A DNA stretch of 64,000 nucleotides. Origin: Desulfitibacter alkalitolerans DSM 16504 (GTDB taxonomy: Bacteria > Bacillota > DSM-16504 > Desulfitibacterales > Desulfitibacteraceae). Positions 56,309-64,000 of this stretch are shown here, one piece after another; the first letter of the stretch is position 1, and every line of letters starts with the position of its first letter. The position numbers and the translations under genes were made by a program. The stretch covers positions 1 through 64,000 of the forward strand of contig NZ_KK211104.1 of the NCBI RefSeq assembly GCF_000620305.1, read 5' to 3'. The notes under the pieces are model-generated. The model searched no databases. It was given only the letters and a program-made list of their open reading frames with translations, and had not been told where the DNA came from.

Positions 56309-56409
56309 CCTAGTATTCTATCTGTGAATTTAAAATCCTTCTATTATTATAAAAAAATTTTTTAATTGAAATTAAATGGTCTATTATATAAATATTGGCT
56401 GCTAATCTT

Positions 56410-57084
56410 TTATATTTGTCTTATTTCATCTAGTGTTCTTTTAATATGGCGCTTCATAAAAATGGAAGCTAGTTCTCCATCTCGATTTTCTATGGCATTA
56501 ATAATATTTATATGTTCCTTAAGCCCTCCATGAGGTCCTAGGTACTGGTGAATCTGTTTGTGATGAAACATTAGTAAATCAGTCATTATATCATTTACTT
56601 TTATTATCAGTGAATTTTTTGTTCCCTTTGCAATAGCCATGTGAAAATTAAAATCTGCTTCGTAAAAGCTTTCAGGCCGTTCCTTGTATTGATGCATTTC
56701 TTCATAATATTTTTTCATTAAGTTTATATGTTCCATATCACATCTTTCAGCACAAAGACTTGCACTATCAACCTCAATAATCATTCTAAACTCAAGTATA
56801 TCCTGCAAATTATCTTTATTTAAAAGAATCATGGGAATTAGTCCATTTAAATACATGGAAGGCTTTAAATCATTGACATATGTGCCCCCGCCCTTTTTTT
56901 TCTGTAAAACATTTAAGGCCACCAGTTTTTCCAGAGCTTCCCTAACAGACATCCTGCTGACCCCTAATTCCTTGGACAATTGATTTTCTGAAGTTATTTT
57001 AGCTCCAGGAGTCCAGTCCTCATTTAATATTTTGCTAACAATACTTTTGTAGACTTTTTCACTAGCCTGCAAATTGTTTTCCAT
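56410..57084 (-). CDS. FadR-subfamily GntR regulator
   Basis: About 224 residues: winged helix-turn-helix (ITSENQLSKELGVSRMSVRE, about 27-46, then KKKGGGTYV) and an FCD domain (LQDILEFRMIIEVDSASLCA, FHMAIAKGTKNS, with histidines suited to metal binding). ATG at 57084 (MENNLQASEKVY) follows AAAGGAGGG; the frame extends to 57183. It is the first gene of a leftward series whose next member is the URO-D operon, 156 bases on with its own promoter. Confidence 0.9.
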   Translation of the reverse strand: MENNLQASEKVYKSIVSKILNEDWTPGAKITSENQLSKELGVSRMSVREALEKLVALNVLQKKKGGGTYVNDLKPSMYLNGLIPMILLNKDNLQDILEFRMIIEVDSASLCAERCDMEHINLMKKYYEEMHQYKERPESFYEADFNFHMAIAKGTKNSLIIKVNDIMTDLLMFHHKQIHQYLGPHGGLKEHINIINAIENRDGELASIFMKRHIKRTLDEIRQI

Positions 57085-57129
57085 TATTACCCTCCTTTCT
57101 TGCTTACATATTCTGTCTGACATAAAAAG

Positions 57130-57300
57130 TTGTATGACATGCTTGTCAATTTTGATTATATTTATTTCAAAATAGTTTGTCAATATTAAATTTTTAAAGG
57201 AAAAGGTGCTTAATATATAGTTTTTATTATGTAAAATCCCGTTTTTCTTTTGTATTTTTTCAACAATGCTATATATACTCTAGCCTATGTTGTCATACAA
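57130..57300. promoter_or_regulatory. Two GntR/FadR-type operator candidates
   Basis: TTGTATGACAT (57130-57140), followed by TTGTCAA, and TTGTCATACAA (57290-57300) are near-identical inverted copies of one 11-base palindrome-like site. TTGT...ACAA is typical of FadR-subfamily operators. The first lies 46 bases before the fadR-type start, suggesting autoregulation. Confidence 0.55.
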
Positions 57301-57706
57301 GTTGCTATAATCTACTGGAAGCTGCTATGTTCAACTAAATTACTTTTAGATGATAACATACAAAATGGTGACACGAAATATATTGTTGTATCCAGATCAA
57401 ATGGTATTTCAGGTCAAATATTGCATACGATGACTTCCTGTATCCTTTGCAATTTTATCACCTCTAGTTTAAGTATTTCTAGGATGACAATACTTGCAAT
57501 TAATTTGTTGACCTAAAGATTCTGGCAAAAGCCGAGGGTTTTAACCCCATTTTGCAGACAATAAAACATCCCTACAAAAGACTATTCATAAGAAAAAAGA
57601 AACATCCTCAAACCTGCTAGAAGCGATGCGCACCCACAGATTATCAGACGAGGATATTGTACTGTTAGTAAAACTTCACTATATTAGACATTTTAATATT
57701 GTATGG
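57301..57706. other. Gene-poor stretch with decayed coding remnants
   Basis: No convincing gene. A startless frame at about 57512-57620 reads DLKILAKAEGFNPILQTIKH then PYKRLFIRKKK before a stop, and an overlapping frame reads NLLEAMRTHRLSDEDIVLLV to 57718. They look like remnants of frameshifted genes but I do not recognise them. Upstream (57301-57510) is AT-rich. Confidence 0.3.
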
Positions 57707-58987
57707 TTATTTCATTAACCATTCCATGGGCACTAAAACTAGATTTGGGAATAGAATTAGAAGTACCAATACAAAAATTTGAGCTAATAAAAAGGGCCAC
57801 ATTGCTTTTACCAAATCTTCTAAAGTAACTCTTCCTACACCGCATCCCACATAAAGTACCGTTCCAACAGGTGGGGTAATTAAACCAATGCATAAATTTA
57901 ATACCATAATCACTCCAAAAAACACAGGATCTATCCCTGCTTGAACAACAATTGGCAATAAGACTGGTGTAAAAATCAAAATAGCAGGTGTAGCATCCAT
58001 CACCATTCCTACAGCCATTAATAATACGTTAATCATTAATAACAACAATAGTGGTCTATCTAATATTCCTGAGAACATACTTGCCAGCTGCATTGGAATT
58101 TGAGCTACTGTTAATAGCCATGCAACTGCTATTGCACCTGATGCAACAAACATTACTACTGCTGTTGTTTTAGCAGCTGATACAAAAATTTCTTTTAAGT
58201 TCCAAATATTTATATCTTTATAAATAAATAATGATACAAACAATGCATATGCTACTGCAATAGCTCCAGCTTCTGTAGGTGTAAATATGCCAAATCTAAT
58301 ACCACCTATTATTATAAATGGCATTATTAAAGCCCAAATTGATTCTTTTATAATATTAATGCTTTGTTTTCTATCATATACTTTTCCTACAGGAAATTCT
58401 CCCCTTCTGGTTACCAGAAACCAGACAAACATTAGTACTATACCCATTATTAATCCAGGAACAACACCTGCCATAAATAAGCGAGTAATAGAAACACCAC
58501 TGGTTACTCCAAATAAAATCATTGGAATACTAGGTGGAATAATAGGTGCAATAATTCCAGCAGAACATACAAGCCCTGTTGCAGTACTTCTTCTATAGCC
58601 TTCTGCTGCCATTAAAGGCACTAGAATACTCCCTAGTGCCGCTGTATCAGCAACCGCACTTCCTGAAAGACCAGCAAAAAGGATACTGGCAAAAACAACA
58701 ACATAACCTAAACCACCCTTGAATCTGCCAAAAATTAAGTTAGCAAATGCAACAATTCTTTTGGAAAGCCCTCCGTACCCCATTATTTCACCGGCTAACA
58801 TAAAAAAAGGTATAGCCATTAATGGGAAATTGTTGGCTCCAAAAATCATATTTTGAGCAATGATTTGAGCATTAAAGATATCCATATACACCATTAACGT
58901 TACTGCACAGAGAACCATTGTAAAGGCAATAGGAACACCCAGCAGCAGAAACAAAAAAAGAGTTGCAAAAAAAACTGCTAAGGCCAT
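57707..58987 (-). CDS. TRAP transporter large permease DctM (system 2)
   Basis: 426 residues, about 12 membrane segments, same plan as system 1: LLGVPIAFTMVLCAVTLM, IPFFMLAGEIMGYGGLSKRI, SGSAVADTAALGSILVP, IIAPIIPPSIPMILFGV, PTEAGAIAVAYA. The ATG overlaps the dctQ stop by one base (TAATG). Confidence 0.94.
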   Translation of the reverse strand: MALAVFFATLFLFLLLGVPIAFTMVLCAVTLMVYMDIFNAQIIAQNMIFGANNFPLMAIPFFMLAGEIMGYGGLSKRIVAFANLIFGRFKGGLGYVVVFASILFAGLSGSAVADTAALGSILVPLMAAEGYRRSTATGLVCSAGIIAPIIPPSIPMILFGVTSGVSITRLFMAGVVPGLIMGIVLMFVWFLVTRRGEFPVGKVYDRKQSINIIKESIWALIMPFIIIGGIRFGIFTPTEAGAIAVAYALFVSLFIYKDINIWNLKEIFVSAAKTTAVVMFVASGAIAVAWLLTVAQIPMQLASMFSGILDRPLLLLLMINVLLMAVGMVMDATPAILIFTPVLLPIVVQAGIDPVFFGVIMVLNLCIGLITPPVGTVLYVGCGVGRVTLEDLVKAMWPFLLAQIFVLVLLILFPNLVLVPMEWLMK

Positions 58988-59472
58988 TATTTCGTCTCCC
59001 CTTTAAATACTAGATTAATTATCTCTATTATTGCCATTACCCCCATTATTAAGGCCGAAACCACATAAGCAATACTAACATAGGAAAAAGGTATTTTTGT
59101 TGCCGGACCTAGAGATCCTGCAGATAATTGAGTAAAAGCAGTTCCCCCAACAAGCATTACTCCACAAGCTACTATAATAAAACTATAAGTTAGGATTTTT
59201 ACTGTTTTTTTTGGTATACCTACTAGTCTTGAGACTAATATATCAACACTTACATGTTTCTTTTCTTTAAAAGCGATAATAGCCCCCATAAATACAGTCC
59301 ATACAAATAAATACCGGGCTAGTTCTTCACTTTGAGTTATACCAGAATTCATCGCATATCTTAAAAAGACATTAAGGGTTACTAAAATAACCATCCCTAA
59401 TAATGCATAAAACATTAAATTCTCCACTAGTGCATAAACCATGCTTCCTAACCTGTTAAGAAATTTAACCAT
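58987..59472 (-). CDS. TRAP transporter small permease DctQ (system 2)
   Basis: 161 residues with four membrane segments and the DctQ signature QSEELARYLFVWTVFMGA then FKEKKHVSVDI. Translationally coupled to dctM. Confidence 0.92.
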   Translation of the reverse strand: MVKFLNRLGSMVYALVENLMFYALLGMVILVTLNVFLRYAMNSGITQSEELARYLFVWTVFMGAIIAFKEKKHVSVDILVSRLVGIPKKTVKILTYSFIIVACGVMLVGGTAFTQLSAGSLGPATKIPFSYVSIAYVVSALIMGVMAIIEIINLVFKGETK

Positions 59473-59542
59473 TTAATAAAAACCTCCTTCCAAGACTTTT
59501 TATAAGAAAGTTAGATACACTAAGGATTTAAGTTGCTTTATA

Positions 59543-59576
59543 AATATTGCCTCTGCGAGGTTGCAGAGGCAATATT
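59543..59576 (-). promoter_or_regulatory. Stem-loop between dctP and dctQ (system 2)
   Basis: AATATTGCCTCTGC and GCAGAGGCAATATT form a perfect 14-bp stem with loop GAGGTT (59557-59562). On the minus strand TTATAAAGC follows, without a long T-run. Probably stabilises the dctP message; compare 38032 and 50850. Confidence 0.75.
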
Positions 59577-59588
59577 CTAATTGGTTAG

Positions 59589-60617
59589 TTATTGTACTGC
59601 TTTAATCCGCTCTACCATTTGTTCACTACCTGGCACCATATTAAAGAACCATTCATGAACAGGCTTTTGAGAGTCAATTAATTTTTGTTTAAATTCTGCA
59701 TCAGGATAGATAACTTTCAAACCGTTCTCTTCCAAGAATTTGATATCTAAAGCCTCTGAATTTTTAAGTAATTCCCACTGATGCTCTGCAGCCCTTTTTG
59801 CACCTTCTTTAACTATTTCTTGAAGTTCTGAATCTAGGGTCTGGAAAAAATTTTCATTAATGATATATAAATTAGGTCCAAAAATATGCCTTGTATCTAC
59901 CACGAATTTTTGTGCTTCCCACCAACCTGATGCTCTTAAAGTAGCGTAAGGGTTCTCTTGTCCGTCAATTACTTTTTGCTCCAGCGCTGTGAAAACTTCA
60001 GGCATAGGCATCGGTAATGCATTAGCTCCTAAGGCTTCTGCCATTTTAATGAAGCGGTCTGCATTTGGTACTCTCAGCCTAAATCCTCGAAAATCCTCAA
60101 ATTTTTGAATTTCTTTGTTTGAAGACACAACTCGAAACCCATTAGCTGTCCAACCTAGACTTCTAAAACCCATTTTCGCAATAAAGCCTTCAGTCAGTTC
60201 ATTACCGATTTCACTTTCTAAAACCTTTTTAGCATGGTCATAGTCTCTAAAAATATATGGAATCTCCAAAACCCCTAACATTGGTTCATCTTTGGCAATA
60301 AGCAGTCCTGTAATAGCCATTTCTATTGTGCCGTTTTTAACACCATCAATAAATTGTTCCTCTCCACCTAATACAGAATTCTCATAAATCTCTACCTTTA
60401 TTTTCCCCCCTGTTTCTGACTCCACATATGGCTTAAAAGTTTCTCGTATAGCTACTATCTGTGGGTGTTCCGTTGCAAAATAGCTTGCAATTTTTATTGT
60501 GTATACTTTATCTGTTGACTTTTTTAAGTCTTTTTCTTCACCAGCACCACATCCTACTAAAGCCAAGCTTAATGCAGCTAGCAACAAAACTAAAAGAAGT
60601 ATATTTGTTTTCTTCAT
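59589..60617 (-). CDS. TRAP transporter solute-binding protein DctP (system 2)
   Basis: A 342-residue lipoprotein: lipobox LVGCGA (Cys about 23) and the DctP fold: IKIASYFATEHPQIVAIRET, LGGEEQFIDGVKNGTIEMAI, ALEQKVIDGQENPYATL, and the ligand arginine in FRGFRLRVPNADRF. Sequence differs clearly from system 1, so the two may bind different but related acids. Divergent from the FAH-AOR operon. Confidence 0.93.
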   Translation of the reverse strand: MKKTNILLLVLLLAALSLALVGCGAGEEKDLKKSTDKVYTIKIASYFATEHPQIVAIRETFKPYVESETGGKIKVEIYENSVLGGEEQFIDGVKNGTIEMAITGLLIAKDEPMLGVLEIPYIFRDYDHAKKVLESEIGNELTEGFIAKMGFRSLGWTANGFRVVSSNKEIQKFEDFRGFRLRVPNADRFIKMAEALGANALPMPMPEVFTALEQKVIDGQENPYATLRASGWWEAQKFVVDTRHIFGPNLYIINENFFQTLDSELQEIVKEGAKRAAEHQWELLKNSEALDIKFLEENGLKVIYPDAEFKQKLIDSQKPVHEWFFNMVPGSEQMVERIKAVQ

Positions 60618-60918
60618 TAATTTATCATCCCTTTCTTTTTTTGCTTAACATAGAACATATGTATTTACTTTTTTATAGTAACAAAACATAACTTAGCCAC
60701 AAAATAATCCGAGGTAAGCTCGAAAAAGAGATCACCAAAACAGGACTGTATATAAGATTTAGATTTTCTTTATTTCATATTTCAAACACCCCCTCGTATA
60801 ATTTATTTATTTGAATCTTAAAATTACAGGTTATATTTATCACTTTCACAGCTTTTTATTGAGCTTAAAATTATAAAAATAATTTGACTGTTATAACAAT
60901 TAATTGGTTCTTAAATTG

Positions 60919-60954
60919 TTTCGCAATGCGAAATTTATATTCATTATATTAAAC
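60919..60954 (-). promoter_or_regulatory. Promoter and IclR-type operator of the TRAP-2 operon
   Basis: TTTCGCAATGCGAAA (60919-60933) is a near-perfect palindrome of IclR type. It is followed by ATTCATTATATTAAAC (60939-60954), with -10 TATAAT (60948-60943) on the minus strand, the same block as at 56272-56308. The rest of 60618-61133 is AT-rich and holds no gene. Confidence 0.75.
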
Positions 60955-61097
60955 AATAAAGTTATTCTATCTATTTTTTAAAAATCCTTCTGGTTTTTTA
61001 AATTTTTTTTAAATTCAATTTATTTAAGATTTAAAAGTTTTATTGTTGGCAAACCTTTATTACCATGTTACAATTATGTTACTATATAAGAAATCTT

Positions 61098-61114
61098 GTT
61101 TCACAATGAGAAAC
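61098..61114 (+). promoter_or_regulatory. IclR-type operator before the FAH-AOR operon
   Basis: GTTTCACAATGAGAAAC has matching GTTTC/GAAAC ends and an inner CAATG like the sites at 60919 and 56272. It lies 20 bases before the FAH-family start and just after a TATATAAG stretch that could be the -10 box, so bound regulator would block transcription. Confidence 0.7.
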
Positions 61115-61133
61115 CAATAGGGGGTGCTGCTGC

Positions 61134-62051
61134 ATGAAGCTTGTGCAATTTGTTTTACCTGAAAACGTTACCAGATTAGGAATCTTGATTAATAATGAGG
61201 TGTATGATATTACCCCAATGCTGCCAGAGGGAAAAGAAAACTTTATATACCTTCTGGAAAAGGCGGTTGAACAAAATACTAGTGTTAGTGAATTTCTTGG
61301 AAATATTGTTAATCCAGATGATTTGAAATCCCTGGACACTTATCTTTATGATGAACTATATATCCAGCCAAACTCCAATAAACCATATTTAACAGTTCCT
61401 TTTAATCCGCCAGAAGTATGGTGTGCAGGTGTTACATATATGCGCAGCCGTGAAGCAAGAGAATTTGAAACTGTGGCAAAAAGCATCTATGACAGGGTCT
61501 ATGATGCTGAAAGACCAGAAATATTTTTAAAAGCAACTCCCCAGCGAATAGTTGGTACCAATGATTGGGTTGGCCTGCGCAGCGATTCAAACTGGATGGT
61601 TCCCGAACCAGAGCTTGGATTAGTAATTGATGGTACAGGAAATATTGTAGGATATTTAATTGGTAATGACATGAGTTCCCGTGACATAGAAGGAGAAAAC
61701 CCTCTATACCTCCCCCAGGCCAAGTTTTTTAAGAATGCATGTTCACTTGGTCCTATCCTGGCGCTTGCAGAAGAGATTAGTAATCCGCTAGACCTAAACA
61801 TTTCATGCAAGATTATAAGAAATGATGAAACTGTTTTTGAACAGACAGCCAACACGTCTCAATTAAAACGATCATTAGAAGAGCTGGTGTCCTTTTTGAA
61901 AAGGGATAATCATTTATGGCATGGAACGGTGTTATTAACTGGAACATGTATTGTGCCACCTGATGATTTCACACTAGTCGATAATGATATTATTGAGATT
62001 GCCATAGATAATCTAGGCATATTGCGTAATGTTGCAAAAAAAATTTCCTAG
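61134..62051 (+). CDS. FAH-family enzyme, probable keto-deoxy sugar acid hydrolase or dehydratase
   Basis: 305 residues of the fumarylacetoacetate hydrolase fold, near the AraD1-type group. The N-terminal domain (1-90) precedes VWCAGVTYMRSREAREFE, KATPQRIVGTNDWVGL, metal ligands in VPEPELGLVI (Glu) and GYLIGNDMSSRDIEGENPLY, and FFKNACSLGPI. Members hydrolyse acylpyruvates or dehydrate 2-keto-3-deoxy-pentonates. GGGGGTG precedes the ATG. It is 15 bases before the aldehyde oxidoreductase gene, so its product may be, or lead to, an aldehyde. Confidence 0.85.
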   Translation: MKLVQFVLPENVTRLGILINNEVYDITPMLPEGKENFIYLLEKAVEQNTSVSEFLGNIVNPDDLKSLDTYLYDELYIQPNSNKPYLTVPFNPPEVWCAGVTYMRSREAREFETVAKSIYDRVYDAERPEIFLKATPQRIVGTNDWVGLRSDSNWMVPEPELGLVIDGTGNIVGYLIGNDMSSRDIEGENPLYLPQAKFFKNACSLGPILALAEEISNPLDLNISCKIIRNDETVFEQTANTSQLKRSLEELVSFLKRDNHLWHGTVLLTGTCIVPPDDFTLVDNDIIEIAIDNLGILRNVAKKIS

Positions 62052-62066
62052 AAGGGAGAGTGCTGA

Positions 62067-63773
62067 ATGGATAAGATTTTAAGAGTAAATATGACTAATC
62101 AAAAAGTTTCTTTAGAAGATGTTCTAGAAAAGTATCAAAAACTTGGAGGCAGGGCACTTACATCACAAATAGTTTGCGATGAAGTTCCAGCTAGCTGTGA
62201 TCCATTGGGAAGTGAAAATAAGGTTATTATTGCTCCTGGATTGTTGGGAGGCACGAATGTACCATTATCCGGCAGGATTTCAATTGGTGCCAAGAGTCCT
62301 TTAACTGGAACAATTAAGGAAAGTAATGCAGGAGGTGTAACAGGACATAAACTAGCTAAAATTGGCTTAAAAGCAATTATTGTTGAAGGTCAAGCCCAAA
62401 AGGGATTATATATTTTAGTTATAGATGGACAAAAGGGGATCCTTGTTAGTGCAGATGAACTTGCATCACTTGGGAATTATGAACTAGTTAATAAGTTGAG
62501 AGAAAAATATGGAAGCAGCAGCGGATATATAACAGTAGGTCCTGCCGGAGAGCTTGGACTACGAACTGCATGTATAGCCAATACTGATCCTGATTGCCGT
62601 CCAAGCAGGGTTAATGGCCGCGGCGGCCTAGGTGCAGTTATGGGAACAAAGGGTCTTAAAGCCATAGTCATTCTAAATTCTGACCTTAACTTCATTTCTT
62701 ATTATGATAAGGAAAAGTTTTTTGAAGAAAGCAAGCAGGTTGTACAGTTTATTAAAGAACATCCATCCATATCTGTTTACAGGGACTATGGAACAGCTGC
62801 ATTAGTAAACATAACAAACAACATGGGTTGTTTGCCTACTAGAAATTTTAGCAATGGCCAGTTTGAAGGTGCAGACAATATCTCTGGCGAGACCATGTTT
62901 GAGCTTATTAAAAGTCGTGGCGGCCAGGGCAGAACCAGCCATAGGTGCATGCCAGGCTGTATAGTTGGCTGTTCAAATATTTACCCAGATGCCAGCGGCA
63001 ATGAATTAGTGGCTCCCCTGGAATATGAAACCATAGGTTTAATGGGCTCTAATCTGGGCATAGATAATCTGGATACCATTGCCAAACTAAATTACCTCTG
63101 TAATGATATTGGCATTGATACCATAGAAACAGGAGCTGCCGTAGGAGTTGCCATGGAAGCTGGTATTCTGCCCTTTGGTGATGGCGTAAAGACAATAGAA
63201 TTAGTAGAAAGTATTAGAGACAATACCATTTTAGGCAGGTTAATAGGAAACGGAACTCTTATAACTGGCAGGGTTCTTGGTGTAAAAAGGATTCCAACAG
63301 TTAAAGGACAGGCACTGGCAGCATATGATCCAAGGGGATTAAAGGGTCTTGGGGTAACTTATTCTACTACTCCAATGGGTGCTGACCATACTGCAGGTTC
63401 AACCTTGAGAGCACAAGTAGATCATAGAAAACCTGACGGCCAGGCCCAGGCTTCAAGAAAATCCCAGAGAACAATGACCCTATTTGATTCATTGGGGATG
63501 TGCATGTTTACAATGCCCAGCCTGGGTATCCACATTCAAACTTTAGCAAATCTGGTTAATGCAAGATATGGTCTTACCCTAAATGAAAGCAGCCTAATTC
63601 AATTAAGTATAGATACAATAACCGCAGAAAGGAATTTCAATTCTAACGCAGGTTTTAGAAATATAGATGATAGACTGCCTGAATTTATGTATAAGGAAAA
63701 GCTTCCTTCAGCTGATACTGTTTTTGATGTTCCTGATCATGAATTGGATTGGGTCCATGGTAGTGAAGAATAA
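62067..63773 (+). CDS. Aldehyde ferredoxin oxidoreductase family, tungsten/molybdenum enzyme
   Basis: 568 residues. Tungstopterin domain (about 1-200): LGGRALTSQIVCDEV, RISIGAKSPLTGTIKESNAG, VGPAGELGLRTACIA, RGGLGAVMGTKGLKAI. Cluster cysteines at about 294, 298 and 302 (CMPGCIVGC) and 479 (GMCMF). The C-x3-C-x3-C spacing fits the YdhV-like branch rather than CxxCxxxC of Pyrococcus AOR. These enzymes oxidise aldehydes to acids with ferredoxin. It is co-transcribed with the FAH-family gene in a sugar-acid locus; the exact aldehyde is unknown. GAAGGGAG precedes the ATG. Confidence 0.9.
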   Translation: MDKILRVNMTNQKVSLEDVLEKYQKLGGRALTSQIVCDEVPASCDPLGSENKVIIAPGLLGGTNVPLSGRISIGAKSPLTGTIKESNAGGVTGHKLAKIGLKAIIVEGQAQKGLYILVIDGQKGILVSADELASLGNYELVNKLREKYGSSSGYITVGPAGELGLRTACIANTDPDCRPSRVNGRGGLGAVMGTKGLKAIVILNSDLNFISYYDKEKFFEESKQVVQFIKEHPSISVYRDYGTAALVNITNNMGCLPTRNFSNGQFEGADNISGETMFELIKSRGGQGRTSHRCMPGCIVGCSNIYPDASGNELVAPLEYETIGLMGSNLGIDNLDTIAKLNYLCNDIGIDTIETGAAVGVAMEAGILPFGDGVKTIELVESIRDNTILGRLIGNGTLITGRVLGVKRIPTVKGQALAAYDPRGLKGLGVTYSTTPMGADHTAGSTLRAQVDHRKPDGQAQASRKSQRTMTLFDSLGMCMFTMPSLGIHIQTLANLVNARYGLTLNESSLIQLSIDTITAERNFNSNAGFRNIDDRLPEFMYKEKLPSADTVFDVPDHELDWVHGSEE

Positions 63774-63812
63774 AACATTAACAACCTCCTCCCCTCATAT
63801 ATAATATAACTG

Positions 63813-63860
63813 AAAAAAGGGTTGGCCTAAAGTTTTTGTTTTTGGCCCAACCCTTTTTTC
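63813..63860. terminator. Two-way terminator after AOR gene
   Basis: AAAAAAGGGTTGGCC (63813-63827) pairs with GGCCCAACCCTTTTTT (63844-63859) with one bulge; T-runs follow on both strands. It ends the AOR operon and the convergent larC. Confidence 0.9.
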
Positions 63861-63887
63861 TATGCCTATGGATAATCTATAAACTAC

Positions 63888-64000
63888 CTACAGCATATTT
63901 TTTATTAAGTTATTTACTTCCGAATAAATGTGTTTTATTGGCAGTCCGGTTTTTTCTGCCAGTCTTTTACAGTCCTCATATTCAGGGGCTATATTTGCCA
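63888..64000 (-). CDS. larC: LarC nickel-insertion protein, 3' end only
   Basis: The last 37 codons of a gene entering from the right: IAPEYEDCKRLAEKTGLPIK then HIYSEVNNLIKNML and stop. The phrase PEYEDCKRLAEKTGLPIK is the conserved C-terminus of LarC (DUF111), which inserts nickel into the pincer nucleotide used by LarA-type enzymes. The LarA-like gene at 52078 is 10 kb away. The rest of larC lies outside the window. Confidence 0.8.
   Translation of the reverse strand, partial: ANIAPEYEDCKRLAEKTGLPIKHIYSEVNNLIKNML

Noticed and set aside
57250-57516. 88-codon open frame on the plus strand in the 57 kb gap
   Set aside because: No ribosome binding site and no recognisable protein features; it crosses a candidate operator. 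Treated as AT-rich non-coding DNA.
1-64000. tRNA or rRNA genes, CRISPR arrays, prophage or replication origin
   Set aside because: No cloverleaf, rRNA-like segment, regular repeat-spacer array, phage structural gene or DnaA-box cluster was seen.

Overview
The window looks like a chromosomal segment of an AT-rich, spore-forming anaerobe of the Clostridia, probably Peptococcaceae-like. The reasons are strong GGAGG ribosome binding sites, a T-box leader, a glmS ribozyme, the cdaA-cdaR-glmM-glmS cluster, a GerA-type spore germination gene, two sigma-54-type regulators, a tungsten aldehyde:ferredoxin oxidoreductase homologue and molybdopterin-cofactor nucleotidyltransferases. The species cannot be named from the sequence alone.

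Layout. (1) 1-4.1 kb is worn accessory DNA: the edge of a transposase gene, a hypothetical gene without a normal start, a 5'-truncated DUF362 gene, a PAS/sigma-54 activator, and a DUF4160/DUF2442 pair whose first gene is frameshifted. (2) 4.4-11.4 kb is the cell-wall and c-di-AMP cluster cdaA-cdaR-FAD protein-glmM-glmS, with a glmS ribozyme in front of glmS; two DUF881 genes diverge from it. (3) 13.1-23.8 kb is a branched-chain amino acid operon read leftwards: promoter, T-box, ilvD, ilvB, ilvN, ilvB, leuC, leuD, leuB, cimA. It lacks ilvC and leuA. (4) 23.9-35.9 kb holds housekeeping and small genes: DUF3786, MocA-like, FmdB-like, HD-GYP, NifU-like, MobA, a degenerate sigma-54 regulator, two metallo-beta-lactamase-fold hydrolases, a HEPN/degenerate-MNT pair, YetF/DUF4363, a DUF3048 lipoprotein and a nicotinamidase-like hydrolase. 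(5) 36-41.5 kb is a tripartite tricarboxylate transporter (TctCAB) with a FadR-type regulator and a two-subunit UxaA-family lyase. (6) 41.9-43.2 kb is an unusual short GerA-like gene. (7) 43.2-63.8 kb is a large catabolic locus: IclR and FadR regulators, two complete TRAP transporters, two IlvD/Edd dehydratases, an HpcH/HpaI aldolase, a glycerol-dehydrogenase-like enzyme, a LarA-like protein, two uroporphyrinogen-decarboxylase-fold proteins, an FAH-family enzyme and an aldehyde ferredoxin oxidoreductase. The window ends in the 3' end of larC.

How region 7 may work (inference): TRAP systems import acidic sugar derivatives; IlvD/Edd enzymes dehydrate them to 2-keto-3-deoxy acids; the HpaI-type aldolase splits these, or the FAH-family protein dehydrates them further; the resulting aldehyde is oxidised by the tungsten enzyme with ferredoxin or reduced by the dehydrogenase. 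Three similar IclR-type palindromes, two of them in a duplicated promoter block, lie before the URO-D operon, the second TRAP operon and the FAH-AOR operon, and tie the locus into one candidate regulon. All three transporter operons also carry a strong stem-loop between the binding-protein gene and the permease genes.
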